Source: an uncultured Lachnospiraceae bacterium (GTDB lineage Bacteria; Bacillota; Clostridia; Lachnospirales; Lachnospiraceae). Taken from it: 13,798 bases of DNA. The stretch lies in assembly GCA_902803625.1 (NCBI GenBank), contig CADCQV010000337.1:1-13798 (forward strand), written 5' to 3'. Shown in pieces: positions 5,995 to 13,515 of the stretch. Position numbers and translations under genes: made by a program. Numbering within the stretch: position 1 is the stretch's first letter; every line of letters starts with the position of its first letter. The notes beneath the pieces were generated by a model. That model made no database searches. It was not told the DNA's origin and saw nothing but the letters and a program-made list of their open reading frames with translations.

Positions 5995-6849
5995 ATGATA
6001 GAATCCCTGAACGGCTATCACGAAACCGTAAATTTCAGAGACCGCCCCATGTTCCGCCTTTACCATAATGATGAAGCGACCGATTATCCTCCCCACTGGC
6101 ATTCCAATATGGAGATCATAATGCCGCTTAAAAACTGGTATCTTGTGGAATGCAATGACCGGAGATACAGACTGGATGAGGGAGATATCGCCCTTATCTC
6201 CTCCTGCGCCATCCATACCCTTCATGCTCCCGAAAGCGGTGAAAGGCTGATACTGCAGCCTGATTACTCCCTGGTATCGAGACTTCCGGAGCTGTCATCC
6301 TATATGACCCTTCTTTCCCCCGTGATCTTCATCACCAGAAAAAAGGATTCGGATCTCGCACCCCGGCTGCAGGAGCTTATGCTCTTGATCGAGAGGGAAT
6401 ACGGCAGCAAAAATCCTCTGGCCGGGGAAAGCATTTATTCCATGCTTCTGGAAATGCTCGTAATGGTGGGACGGAAGTACAGTGCCAGCGCCGACAGCAT
6501 AGACGTGTCCCGGGGAAAACAGCAGGAATACGCCGAAAAGTTTGCCTCCGTATGCAGCTACATAAGCACACATTTTGCCGAGGATCTTTCCCTTGAAGAT
6601 ACCGCAGAGCGTGCCGGCTTCTCAAAGTACCATTTTTCACGGCTCTTTAAGCAGTTCACCGGAATGACCTTCTACAGATACGTCAATATGAAGCGTATAG
6701 AAAATGCGGAAATGCTTCTGACCGAACCCTCGGCATCAATAACAGAGATTGCCGTCAAATCAGGCTTTTCCAGTCCCCCTGCCTTTGTACGTATGTTTAA
6801 GCTGATCAAAGGCTGCACCCCCACGGAATTCCGGAAGATGCATGACTAA
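5995..6849 (+). CDS. AraC-family transcriptional regulator, cupin plus two-HTH
   Basis: A 284-residue regulator that probably controls the divergent sugar-uptake operon. Residues about 15-90 are an AraC-type cupin sensor domain with the typical HWH (34-36) start and a DEGDIALIS strand (61-69). Residues about 185-284 are the DNA-binding domain with two helix-turn-helices: SLEDTAERAGFSKYHFSRLF at about 199-218, and SITEIAVKSGFSSPPAFVRM at about 248-267, closing with GCTPTEFRK. I start it at ATG 5995 because AGGAG (5984-5988) lies 6 bases upstream. An in-frame ATG at 5938 has no ribosome binding site and falls almost on the predicted transcription start, so it would need leaderless translation. 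The inducer is not known; a pentose or oligosaccharide is likely from context. Confidence 0.92.
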   Translation: MIESLNGYHETVNFRDRPMFRLYHNDEATDYPPHWHSNMEIIMPLKNWYLVECNDRRYRLDEGDIALISSCAIHTLHAPESGERLILQPDYSLVSRLPELSSYMTLLSPVIFITRKKDSDLAPRLQELMLLIEREYGSKNPLAGESIYSMLLEMLVMVGRKYSASADSIDVSRGKQQEYAEKFASVCSYISTHFAEDLSLEDTAERAGFSKYHFSRLFKQFTGMTFYRYVNMKRIENAEMLLTEPSASITEIAVKSGFSSPPAFVRMFKLIKGCTPTEFRKMHD

Positions 6850-6900
6850 GCCCTACCGGTTTTCCGGCGTTTATCCTGTTCCTGTTCCGGGCGATTTTTT
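6850..6900 (+). terminator. Weak possible terminator after the AraC-family gene
   Basis: GCCC (6850-6853) can pair with GGGC (6889-6892), with CCGG blocks between them, followed by a T6 run (6895-6900) just before the rpsU promoter. The stem is short and interrupted, so this is only a possibility. Confidence 0.3.
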
Positions 6901-6902
6901 CC

Positions 6903-6930
6903 TTGACGGGAGCGCGAATTATGCTATAAT
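6903..6930 (+). promoter_or_regulatory. Strong promoter of rpsU
   Basis: TTGACG (6903-6908), a 16-base spacer and TATAAT (6925-6930), with a TGC extension (6922-6924), form a near-consensus vegetative sigma factor promoter. Transcription should begin near 6937, giving a leader of about 70 bases that includes the small hairpin TTGTGT/ACACAA (6936-6950). Confidence 0.85.
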
Positions 6931-7004
6931 GCTTGTTGTGTGTGACACAAATACCCATCATGTTCGTTAAGATCTGTTGGTCCGAAGGGAGGTCAGGTGG
7001 GAGA

Positions 7005-7181
7005 ATGTCAAATGTTATCGTTAAGGAAAACGAATCTCTTGACAGCGCTTTACGCCGTTTCAAAAGAAACTGCGCAAAGGCAGGTATCCAGCAGGAGATA
7101 CGCAAGAGAGAGCATTACGAAAAGCCCAGCGTAAGACGCAAGAAAAAGTCCGAAGCTGCGCGCAAGCGTAAGTATAACTGA
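7005..7181 (+). CDS. rpsU: 30S ribosomal protein S21
   Basis: A 58-residue basic protein of the small ribosomal subunit, bound near the platform where the anti-Shine-Dalgarno end of 16S rRNA lies. It begins MSNVIVKENESLDSALRRFK and has the family's NCAKAGIQQEIRKREHYEKP and a Lys/Arg-rich tail (RRKKKSEAARKRKYN). Length is normal. The start ATG at 7005 is preceded by AAGGGAGG (6985-6992) 12 bases away; an upstream in-frame ATG (6933) lies at the predicted transcription start and would add a non-conserved extension, so I reject it. It has its own promoter and terminator and is probably a single-gene unit. Confidence 0.97.
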   Translation: MSNVIVKENESLDSALRRFKRNCAKAGIQQEIRKREHYEKPSVRRKKKSEAARKRKYN

Positions 7182-7188
7182 TGATGAC

Positions 7189-7216
7189 AAGGCTCCGGTT
7201 TTACCGGAGCTTTTTT
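7189..7216 (+). terminator. Rho-independent terminator of rpsU
   Basis: GCTCCGGT (7192-7199) and ACCGGAGC (7203-7210) form a perfect 8-base-pair stem with a TTT loop, followed by TTTTTT (7211-7216). It lies 10 bases after the rpsU stop codon. Read-through into the next gene is possible because no clear promoter is seen in the 31 bases that follow. Confidence 0.93.
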
Positions 7217-7247
7217 ATAGTAAGGAGCTCCTAAGATCAGAGCAATT

Positions 7248-7643
7248 ATGGACAGTTCTGTTTTGAAGTTTAAGAAAAGCGACTATATAGTGCCGGTATT
7301 TACGCTACTCCTTTCTGCCGGAGTCTTCCTCTTTGCCGGGTCGCCTTTATATGCCGGCAGTGCAGGTGATACGGTAAAGGTATATGTTGACGGCGAGGAG
7401 TATGCAGCCTTTCCCCTGAATGAAGAAAGGGATATAATCATAAAAGGGTACGCGGGGCTTGATAACCATCTTGTGATAAAGGATGGTGAAGCTGATATAG
7501 TTGATGCACACTGTCCGGATAAGCTCTGTGTTCATCAGAAAAGGATAAGCAGAAATAGGGAAACCATAGTATGTCTCCCGAACAGGGTGGTTATCGAAAT
7601 AGAGGGAAAGTCTGAGGGTGAGGTGGATGCAGTCTCGAGGTAG
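7248..7643 (+). CDS. NusG domain II-containing membrane-anchored protein
   Basis: A 131-residue protein with a short cytoplasmic N-terminus, one transmembrane helix (about 13-31) and an outside domain (about 40-122) of the NusG-II fold family (formerly DUF1312). The hallmark HCPDKLCV (88-95) and a third cysteine in ETIVCLPNRV (106-115) are present; such cysteines could bind a metal or form a disulphide. It is not the transcription factor NusG. Its function is not established; in Clostridia it is often found next to a Gx-type transporter gene, as here, where the two genes overlap. The ATG at 7248 lacks a close ribosome binding site: AAGGAG (7222-7227) is 20 bases away, within a perfect AGGAGCTCCT palindrome. 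A non-ATG start nearer that site cannot be excluded. Confidence 0.85.
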   Translation: MDSSVLKFKKSDYIVPVFTLLLSAGVFLFAGSPLYAGSAGDTVKVYVDGEEYAAFPLNEERDIIIKGYAGLDNHLVIKDGEADIVDAHCPDKLCVHQKRISRNRETIVCLPNRVVIEIEGKSEGEVDAVSR

Positions 7644-8130
7644 AATGACAGCATATCTTGCCATGTCCGTTGCCCTTGGAATGATGCTTTCCTATGTGGA
7701 GGCCATGCTTCCGGTTTTTTTCGGTGTTCCCGGCATGAAGCCCGGCTTAAGCAATATCCTTGTGGTATTTCTTCTCTATACCCTTGGGTGGAAAGCCGCA
7801 ATAGCCGTAAACATCCTAAGGATCATTTTGACCGGCATTTTATTCGGAAACCCCTTCAGCATAGCCTACAGTCTGTCCGGTGCCCTCGTAAGCTTTGTCA
7901 TTATGATACTTTTAAGAAAAACCTCCCGCTTTTCCGTTTACGGAGTCAGCATGGCAGGAGGAGTATTCCATAATGTCGGGCAGATAATTATTGCCATGAT
8001 TTTAGTGGAGAATTACCGCATAATACTGTACCTTCCGCCTTTACTGCTCTGCGGGTGCCTCACGGGCTTTCTGGTCGCTTTCCTTGCGGCCGCCATACTA
8101 AAGAGAATAGGACATATATTCAATGATTGA
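7627..8130 (+). CDS. Gx transporter family membrane protein (heptaprenyl diphosphate synthase component I-like)
   Basis: A small integral membrane protein of about 167 residues with roughly five hydrophobic helices. The GMKPGLSNILVVFLLYTLGW segment, LRIILTGILFG and GGVFHNVGQII are characteristic of the Gx transporter / Hpre_diP_synt_I family. Many members are annotated as heptaprenyl diphosphate synthase component I, but the sequence is that of an ECF-like membrane protein and the substrate is unknown. The start is uncertain: ATG 7627 has GAGGG 8 bases upstream and is my choice, while GTG 7618 and ATG 7645 are in frame too. All overlap or nearly touch the end of the NusG-II gene, so translation is probably coupled. 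It overlaps ruvA by 8 bases. Confidence 0.85.
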   Translation: MQSRGRMTAYLAMSVALGMMLSYVEAMLPVFFGVPGMKPGLSNILVVFLLYTLGWKAAIAVNILRIILTGILFGNPFSIAYSLSGALVSFVIMILLRKTSRFSVYGVSMAGGVFHNVGQIIIAMILVENYRIILYLPPLLLCGCLTGFLVAFLAAAILKRIGHIFND

Positions 8131-8731
8131 GTTCTTAAAAGGAAAAATAGCAGACATAGATATTAACCGTGTTGTTATAGATGTCAACGGTGTGGGCTAT
8201 GTGCTTACAATATCGGACAGCACTGCATCTCTTCTTCCCGGAATCGGAGAGGAGACAAAAATATACTGCTTTATGTCCGTACGTGAAGACGGCGTGACGC
8301 TATACGGCTTCCCTTCGTATGATGATCTTGGGATTTTTAAGCAGCTTATTACCGTAAGCGGAATCGGTCCTAAGGGCGCACTTGGTATCCTCTCGGTTCT
8401 CACCCCCGATGACCTTCGTTTCGCCATTCTGTCAGGGGATTCAAAGGCCATAGCGAAGGCTCCGGGCATAGGGAAAAAGACCGCAGAAAGAGTTATCCTG
8501 GATCTAAAGGACAGGATCAGTGCTGAGAGCAGCTTAAATACCGGATCGGACATTAGCGGCTTCACTCCCGCTGCAAATGAAAGCTCCAGGGATGAAGCCG
8601 TTGAAGCCCTTGTAGCCCTGGGCTACTCATCGGCAGATGCGTACCGTGCAGTCAAGGAAGCCTCGTCCGCCCTCGGCTCCGATGCGGAAACCGACTCACT
8701 TCTGAAAGCAGCACTGAAGGTGATCTTATAA
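8123..8731 (+). CDS. ruvA: Holliday junction branch migration protein RuvA
   Basis: RuvA (202 residues, normal length) binds four-way DNA junctions as a tetramer and loads the RuvB motor during recombinational repair. The N-terminal OB-fold domain covers about 1-63 (MIEFLKGKI, VNGVGYVL). The middle domain has two helix-hairpin-helix motifs, VSGIGPKGAL (78-87) and APGIGKKTAERVIL (113-126). A flexible linker (about 133-155) leads to the C-terminal RuvB-binding domain (about 156-202, with EALVALGYSSADA). AGGA (8109-8112) is 10 bases before the ATG, which overlaps the end of the upstream gene. The stop is 2 bases from ruvB. No ruvC is in the window. Confidence 0.97.
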   Translation: MIEFLKGKIADIDINRVVIDVNGVGYVLTISDSTASLLPGIGEETKIYCFMSVREDGVTLYGFPSYDDLGIFKQLITVSGIGPKGALGILSVLTPDDLRFAILSGDSKAIAKAPGIGKKTAERVILDLKDRISAESSLNTGSDISGFTPAANESSRDEAVEALVALGYSSADAYRAVKEASSALGSDAETDSLLKAALKVIL

Positions 8732-8733
8732 TA

Positions 8734-9726
8734 ATGGAAAAAAGAGTAATAGAAACCAGATTCACAGAAGAAGACATAAGGCTTGAAGGCTCCCTTCGTC
8801 CGAAAACCTTAAGCGAGTACATAGGCCAGGACAAGATAAAGGAAACACTCCGTATCTATATCGATGCCGCAAAAAAGCGCTCGGATTCCCTTGACCACGT
8901 ACTGTTCTACGGTCCTCCCGGGCTTGGAAAAACAACCATCGCCGGGATAATAGCTGAGGAGATGGGCGTAAACCTGAAAATCACCAGTGGTCCCGCCATC
9001 GAGCGTCCGGGCGACATGGCCGCGATCCTTAACGGGCTGAAGGATAAGGACGTATTGTTCGTGGACGAGATCCACCGCCTAAACCGCCAGGTTGAGGAGG
9101 TTTTATACCCCGCTATGGAGGATTTTGCCATAGACATAATGATCGGAAAGGGACCTTCGGCAAAATCAATAAGGCTTTCCCTTCCGAGATTCACCCTCAT
9201 AGGGGCAACCACCAGGGCAGGTCTCCTGTCGGCTCCCTTACGTGACCGCTTCGGCGTTATAAACCATATGGAGTTCTACTCCGTTGAAGACCTGTCAACC
9301 ATAATAATAAACTCCGCTTCGAAGCTCGGGGTAGAGATAGTCCCGGAAGCCGCGCTTGAGCTCGGAAGGCGTTCCAGGGGAACCCCGAGGATCGCAAACC
9401 GCCTGCTGAAAAGAGTACGGGACTTTGCGGAGGTGAAATATGACGGAAGGATTACCCTTGATGTGGCAAATACCGCCCTTGATCTAATGGAAGTTGATAA
9501 ACATGGCCTCGACAATCTGGACCGCAGCATACTTAATATCATGATCGAAAAGTTCAGGGGTGGTCCTGTGGGACTTGACACCCTTGCTGCTGCCATCGGA
9601 GAGGACGCAGGCACCATCGAGGACGTGTATGAACCCTATCTCTTAAAGAACGGCTTTATCATGCGCACCCCAAAGGGCCGGGTGGTGACCGATCTGGCAT
9701 ACGCGCATCTCGGGCTGGAGCTTTAA
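8734..9726 (+). CDS. ruvB: Holliday junction branch migration ATPase RuvB
   Basis: RuvB is the hexameric AAA+ motor that, with RuvA, drives branch migration of Holliday junctions. At 330 residues it is of normal length. Visible motifs are Walker A GPPGLGKTT (60-68), Walker B VLFVDEIH (107-114), sensor 1 GATTRAG (157-163), the arginine finger region LRDRFG (169-174) and sensor 2 GTPRIANRLL (216-225). The C-terminal winged-helix domain (about 255-330) contains GGPVGLDTLAAAIGED. Start ATG lies 2 bases after ruvA with GAAGGTGAT upstream inside ruvA, so the pair is translationally coupled. It is the last gene of the plus-strand run and ends at a shared bidirectional terminator. Confidence 0.98.
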   Translation: MEKRVIETRFTEEDIRLEGSLRPKTLSEYIGQDKIKETLRIYIDAAKKRSDSLDHVLFYGPPGLGKTTIAGIIAEEMGVNLKITSGPAIERPGDMAAILNGLKDKDVLFVDEIHRLNRQVEEVLYPAMEDFAIDIMIGKGPSAKSIRLSLPRFTLIGATTRAGLLSAPLRDRFGVINHMEFYSVEDLSTIIINSASKLGVEIVPEAALELGRRSRGTPRIANRLLKRVRDFAEVKYDGRITLDVANTALDLMEVDKHGLDNLDRSILNIMIEKFRGGPVGLDTLAAAIGEDAGTIEDVYEPYLLKNGFIMRTPKGRVVTDLAYAHLGLEL

Positions 9727-9743
9727 GTCCGCCGCGATAAAAA

Positions 9744-9774
9744 CCCCGCTGCACCTTAATACCGGTGAGCGGGG
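9744..9774. terminator. Bidirectional terminator between ruvB and the UDP-glucose dehydrogenase gene
   Basis: CCCCGCT (9744-9750) pairs with AGCGGGG (9768-9774), and CACC (9752-9755) with GGTG (9764-9767), around an 8-base loop. An A-rich run (9739-9743) lies on one side and a T run (9777-9782) on the other, so the hairpin works for both converging units. Confidence 0.9.
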
Positions 9775-9784
9775 CTGTTTTTCC

Positions 9785-11038
9785 TCAGTCTCTTCCGAAA
9801 AGATCCCTCGTATAAACCTTTTTCTTAACATCATCCAGAAGCTTTTCATACCTGTTTGCGATAATGGCATCTGATCTCTTCTTAAATTCATCGATATCGT
9901 TCACTACCTCCGAATTAAAGAAGGTGGAGCCGTTCTCAAGGGTTGGCTCGTAAATAATGACCGTTGCTCCCTTTGCCTTTACCCGCTTCATTATCCCCTG
10001 AATTGAGCTTTGACGGAAATTGTCCGAATTACTCTTCATTGTAAGGCGGTAAACACCGATAACGATATTCTTTTCTGAAGCCTTATTATAGGTGTTTTCG
10101 GAGCTTTCCCCTGAGTATGAGTAATAGCCTGCGATCTCAAGCACCCTGTCCGCAATGAAATCCTTTCTGGTCCGGTTTGATTCCACAATTGCCTCGATCA
10201 GGTTCTCGGGAACATCCCGGTAATTTGCAAGGAGCTGCTTCGTATCCTTCGGCAGGCAGTAGCCGCCGTATCCGAAGGAGGGGTTATTGTACTGCTTTCC
10301 GATCCTGGGATCCAGACATACGCCGTCGATTATGTCCTTCGTATTAAGCCCCTTTGATTCGGCATAGGTATCAAGCTCATTAAAATATGAAACACGAAGA
10401 GCGAGATATGTATTCGCGAAAAGCTTCACGGCCTCCGCCTCTGTGCTTCCCATAAAGAGGACATCCACATCCTCCTTTAAGGCACCCTCCTTAAGAAGAG
10501 CGGCAAAGTCCTCCGCGGCCTTTTTAAGCTCCGGATCAGACATATCGGTTCCGAGGATTATCCGGCTGGGATAGAGATTATCGTAAAGTGCCTTTGACTC
10601 CCTTAAAAACTCAGGGCTGAAGAGGATGTTCTTCGTATTGAACTTCTTTTTTGCACTCTCTGTAAAGCCTACCGGAATGGTGGACTTTATAACTATATAG
10701 GCCTTCGGATTGGTCTTATTGACAAGATCGATAACAGCCTCAACCGCAGAGGTATCAAAATAATTCTTCTTCGGATCATAATTCGTCGGAGCAGCCACAA
10801 CAACAAAATCAGCCTCCCTGTATGCGCTCTCCGCATCCAGTGTGGCCGTCAGATCAAGCTCCTTTTCCTTCAGGTACTTCTCTATATATTCATCCCTTAT
10901 GGGAGACTGCTTTTTATTAAGCATATCCACCTTTTCCGGGATGATATCCACAGCGGTTACGTGATTTTTAACGGACAGAAGTGTGGCAATGGACAGCCCC
11001 ACATATCCGGTTCCTGCAATAGCTATCTTTTTATTCAT
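9785..11038 (-). CDS. ugd: UDP-glucose 6-dehydrogenase / nucleotide sugar dehydrogenase
   Basis: Oxidises UDP-glucose to UDP-glucuronate with two NAD+, feeding capsule, exopolysaccharide or wall glycan synthesis. The 417 residues contain the NAD-binding Rossmann GTGYVG (9-14), STIPVGF (119-125), SPEFLRESKA (141-150), the central helix AEAVKLFANTYLALRVSYFN (201-220) and the active-site loop FGYGGYCLPKDTKQL with catalytic Cys261. The C-terminal UDP-binding domain (about 310-417) has VIGVYRLTMKSNSDNFRQSS, the form seen in short Ugd enzymes. GAGG lies 9 bases before the ATG, inside the end of the preceding gene, 4 bases away. No glycosyltransferases are nearby, so it looks like a stand-alone enzyme. 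Another nucleotide sugar substrate is possible but less likely. Confidence 0.9.
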   Translation of the reverse strand: MNKKIAIAGTGYVGLSIATLLSVKNHVTAVDIIPEKVDMLNKKQSPIRDEYIEKYLKEKELDLTATLDAESAYREADFVVVAAPTNYDPKKNYFDTSAVEAVIDLVNKTNPKAYIVIKSTIPVGFTESAKKKFNTKNILFSPEFLRESKALYDNLYPSRIILGTDMSDPELKKAAEDFAALLKEGALKEDVDVLFMGSTEAEAVKLFANTYLALRVSYFNELDTYAESKGLNTKDIIDGVCLDPRIGKQYNNPSFGYGGYCLPKDTKQLLANYRDVPENLIEAIVESNRTRKDFIADRVLEIAGYYSYSGESSENTYNKASEKNIVIGVYRLTMKSNSDNFRQSSIQGIMKRVKAKGATVIIYEPTLENGSTFFNSEVVNDIDEFKKRSDAIIANRYEKLLDDVKKKVYTRDLFGRD

Positions 11039-11042
11039 ATTT

Positions 11043-11774
11043 TTATACCTCTATCACTCCATGGCAAATGGTGTACAGATACTTGTTTCCGTCCAGCATA
11101 ATGGATTCATATTCAAAGCAGCAGGGGAAGATCACATCTATCGGTATCAGCGGATTATGGAAAATGGAAAACTTGAGGCCGTCCTGTATGCCTCCCCCTG
11201 TAAATTTCCCGTATGCCTCCTTTGAGGTCCAGATACGGGTGAAATCCTCCTCCTTGTTTTCGGAGAACTTTAGGTAATCCTGCTCTTCCTTGGTGAAAAA
11301 ACGCTTTGCGATCCCCTCGTCGTATTCCCTTATGCACTCTATATCCACTCCGACGGAGGGAGTAGACAGCCCCTTTGATGACTTGAGCTCTGACCTTGGA
11401 GGAATACCGGCTGCCGAAAAAACGGAGGTGGCATCGATCAGATTGTTTCCCGGAAGCACCGAACCGTTGTCATTCGGTGTGGAAACCGACAGCGCCACCG
11501 CTTCCCTGGAATGCGAGACAGAAAAGAAGAATGGCATATCCCCACCCACAAGCGGTTTTCCGGACTCATTAAAAACCACATTCTCCGGATCCTCTTTGTT
11601 GTCTATGAAAGCATCCATAATGAGCTTTCCGGCAAGAATGCTGAGCCTTCTGCCGCTCTCTGTCTTGAATTTCTCCGCTTTTTCCTTTCTCCAGGCGGGA
11701 AGGGTCGGAAAAACCTCATCAAACCAGCCGGCTTCATATTCGTTTATGCTTTTTACCGTTGTCTTTATGATCAT
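11043..11774 (-). CDS. 4'-phosphopantetheinyl transferase, Sfp type, with an insertion
   Basis: Transfers the phosphopantetheine arm from CoA to a carrier-protein serine, activating acyl or peptidyl carrier proteins. The 243 residues show the Sfp-family motifs: GRRLSILAGKLIM (41-53), FFSVSHS (83-89), the Mg-binding VGVDIE (141-146) and FTRIWTSKEAYGKFTGGGI (178-196). FSVSHS and VGVDIE are about 50 residues apart, whereas Sfp-like enzymes usually have only about 15; the extra segment (about 98-138, rich in Ser, Pro, Gly and Asn) looks like an inserted disordered loop. No polyketide or peptide synthetase genes are present, so the target is unknown. GAGGG is 10 bases before the ATG. It lies 22 bases after dut and 4 bases before ugd. 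Confidence 0.88.
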   Translation of the reverse strand: MIIKTTVKSINEYEAGWFDEVFPTLPAWRKEKAEKFKTESGRRLSILAGKLIMDAFIDNKEDPENVVFNESGKPLVGGDMPFFFSVSHSREAVALSVSTPNDNGSVLPGNNLIDATSVFSAAGIPPRSELKSSKGLSTPSVGVDIECIREYDEGIAKRFFTKEEQDYLKFSENKEEDFTRIWTSKEAYGKFTGGGIQDGLKFSIFHNPLIPIDVIFPCCFEYESIMLDGNKYLYTICHGVIEV

Positions 11775-11796
11775 CCTCTGCAGTCCCTCGAAAGTA

Positions 11797-12228
11797 TCAA
11801 CTTATACCTGTGGAGCCAAAGCCGCCCCTGTCCTCGCCCTCAAGCCGTGAAACCTCCGTGAAGCTGAAGGCCTTCTGATGTTCAAATATCCTGAACTGGC
11901 ATATCCTGTCATTAAAATGGATCTCTGTGTCCCTGACCGCATATACCGGCATCATCCACTGATCATTATCTCCGCAGTAGCTCTCATCTATTATACCGCA
12001 GCTGTTTGCCTGAAGTATACCAAAGTTTTTGAAGGTTGAGCTTCTCGGTACAACATGTGCTTCATAACCCTTCGGAAGGGCGATCGCGATGCCGAGAGGG
12101 ATAAGCTTAAATTCCCCGGCCTTTAATACCACATCCTCTGCGGCTCTTAAGTCAATCCAGTCAGATTTTCCGTCTATATACTTAAGCTTCTCCAGCTTCT
12201 CATTAAAATATTTGATCTTTAATTCCAT
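11797..12228 (-). CDS. dut: dUTP diphosphatase (trimeric dUTPase family)
   Basis: Hydrolyses dUTP to dUMP and pyrophosphate, keeping uracil out of DNA and supplying dUMP for thymidylate synthesis. The 143-residue protein carries the five dUTPase motifs in order: DWIDLRAA (23-30, motif 1), PRSS (61-64, motif 2), SCGIIDESYCGDNDQW (76-91, motif 3, with the catalytic Asp81 and uracil-binding Tyr84), RICQFRIF (108-115, motif 4) and RGGFGSTG (134-141, motif 5, the flexible P-loop-like tail). Length is typical. It lies 54 bases downstream of tyrS and is probably co-transcribed with it; no terminator or promoter is evident between them. Motif 1 and motif 3 deviate somewhat from the Escherichia coli form, as is common in Clostridia. 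Confidence 0.93.
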   Translation of the reverse strand: MELKIKYFNEKLEKLKYIDGKSDWIDLRAAEDVVLKAGEFKLIPLGIAIALPKGYEAHVVPRSSTFKNFGILQANSCGIIDESYCGDNDQWMMPVYAVRDTEIHFNDRICQFRIFEHQKAFSFTEVSRLEGEDRGGFGSTGIS

Positions 12229-12282
12229 CGAATACCGATCCCGTTCCTTCCTGCTCCGCTTTCTATAGTTACCTTTCCCCCG

Positions 12283-13515
12283 TCATCCTTCCATAACCCT
12301 GTGGAAGACCTTCTTCCCCTTCTGTATAACAAGCTCTCCGTCCGAATCAAAATCATCCGAGGTGAATACGGCCTTTATGTCATTTACCTTTTTCCCGTTG
12401 ACGCTTATGCCGTTCTGCTCGATAAGGCGCCTTCCCTCCGAGCGGTTCTTTGCGATCTTTGTATCAACGAGGAGCGAAATAAGATCCTTCCCCTCCTTCA
12501 TCTCTTCGCTGCTGTAGGTGGTTGTGGGCATATTCTCGCTCTTTCCGCCACCCCCAAATACGTCCTTTGCAGCATCCCTGGCCTTCGCTGCAGCCTCCTC
12601 ACCGTGAACGGTCTTTGTTATCTCGTAGGCCAGTATCTCCTTCGCGGTATTGATCTCCTGATCCTTAAGAGCACCAAGCCTCCTCACTTCATCCATAGGA
12701 AGGAAGGTAAGTAAGCCTAAGCACTCCTCGACCTTTACATCCTCTATATTTCTCCAGTACTGGAAGAATTCATAAGGTGAGGTCTTCTTTTCATCAAGCC
12801 AGAGAGCCCCCTTCATGGTCTTTCCCATCTTGATTCCGTCACTTGTGGTCAAAAGCTTGAAGGTAAGGCCGTAGGCATCCTTCCCGGTCTTACTCTTTAT
12901 TAGGTTCACGCCTCCTATGATATTACTCCACTGGTCGTCACCGCCAAGCTCCATCACACAGCCGTAGTCCTCGAAAAGCTTATAAAAATCATAAGACTGC
13001 ATCAGCATATAGCTGAATTCAAAGAAGGTTAAGCCTCCCCTTTCCATTCTCTTTTTATAAGCCTCTGCGGCAAGCATCTTATTCACATTGAAATGAACCC
13101 CGATCTCTCTCATAAAGTCCACATAATTAAGCTTAAGGAGCCAGTCGGCATTATTTGCGATTATGGCCTTGTCATTATCAAATTCAATGAATCTTGAAAG
13201 CTGTTTTTTGAAGCATTCCACATTGTGGTTTATGTTTTCCAGGGTAAGCATCTGGCGCATATCGTTCCTGCCGGAAGGATCACCTATCATAGTTGTGCCG
13301 CCGCCCATCATTGCTATGGGACGGTGCCCCGCCTTCTGCATATGCATCATTGCCATGACAGTCAGGAAATGTCCCGCCGTCAGGCTGTCAGCCGTGGCAT
13401 CGAAGCCAATGTAAAAGGTGATCTTCTCCTTTCCCATCAGGCTTTTAACGGCCTCTTCGTTTGTACACTGGGCGATAAAGCCCCTTTCCCTCAATACATC
13501 AAATGCGTTATCCAT
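12283..13515 (-). CDS. tyrS: Tyrosine--tRNA ligase
   Basis: Charges tRNA-Tyr. The 410-residue class I synthetase has the Rossmann start KITFYIGFDATADSLTAGHF (31-50; Tyr35 and Asp39 region, AGHF in place of HIGH), FFEFSYMLMQSYDFYKLF (164-181) for tyrosine recognition, GGDDQWSNI (191-199), and the KMGKT (229-233) version of KMSKS. A C-terminal S4 RNA-binding domain covers about 343-405. The start at 13515 (MDNAFDVLRE) is preceded by AAAGGA 8 bases upstream; an in-frame ATG 27 codons earlier would read through the promoter and is rejected. No T-box leader is visible: the TGGNACCGCG-type antiterminator motif is absent upstream and the leader is short. It heads a probable tyrS-dut-transferase-ugd operon. 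Confidence 0.97.
   Translation of the reverse strand: MDNAFDVLRERGFIAQCTNEEAVKSLMGKEKITFYIGFDATADSLTAGHFLTVMAMMHMQKAGHRPIAMMGGGTTMIGDPSGRNDMRQMLTLENINHNVECFKKQLSRFIEFDNDKAIIANNADWLLKLNYVDFMREIGVHFNVNKMLAAEAYKKRMERGGLTFFEFSYMLMQSYDFYKLFEDYGCVMELGGDDQWSNIIGGVNLIKSKTGKDAYGLTFKLLTTSDGIKMGKTMKGALWLDEKKTSPYEFFQYWRNIEDVKVEECLGLLTFLPMDEVRRLGALKDQEINTAKEILAYEITKTVHGEEAAAKARDAAKDVFGGGGKSENMPTTTYSSEEMKEGKDLISLLVDTKIAKNRSEGRRLIEQNGISVNGKKVNDIKAVFTSDDFDSDGELVIQKGKKVFHRVMEG

Noticed and set aside
7248..7643. Transcription elongation factor NusG
   Set aside because: The protein has a membrane anchor and the HCPDKLC motif and lacks the NusG N-terminal domain and KOW motif; it only shares the domain-II fold family.
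11290..11850. Plus-strand frame of 186 codons opposite the phosphopantetheinyl transferase
   Set aside because: The minus-strand frame has all the family motifs, while this one resembles no protein and crosses into the dut gene.
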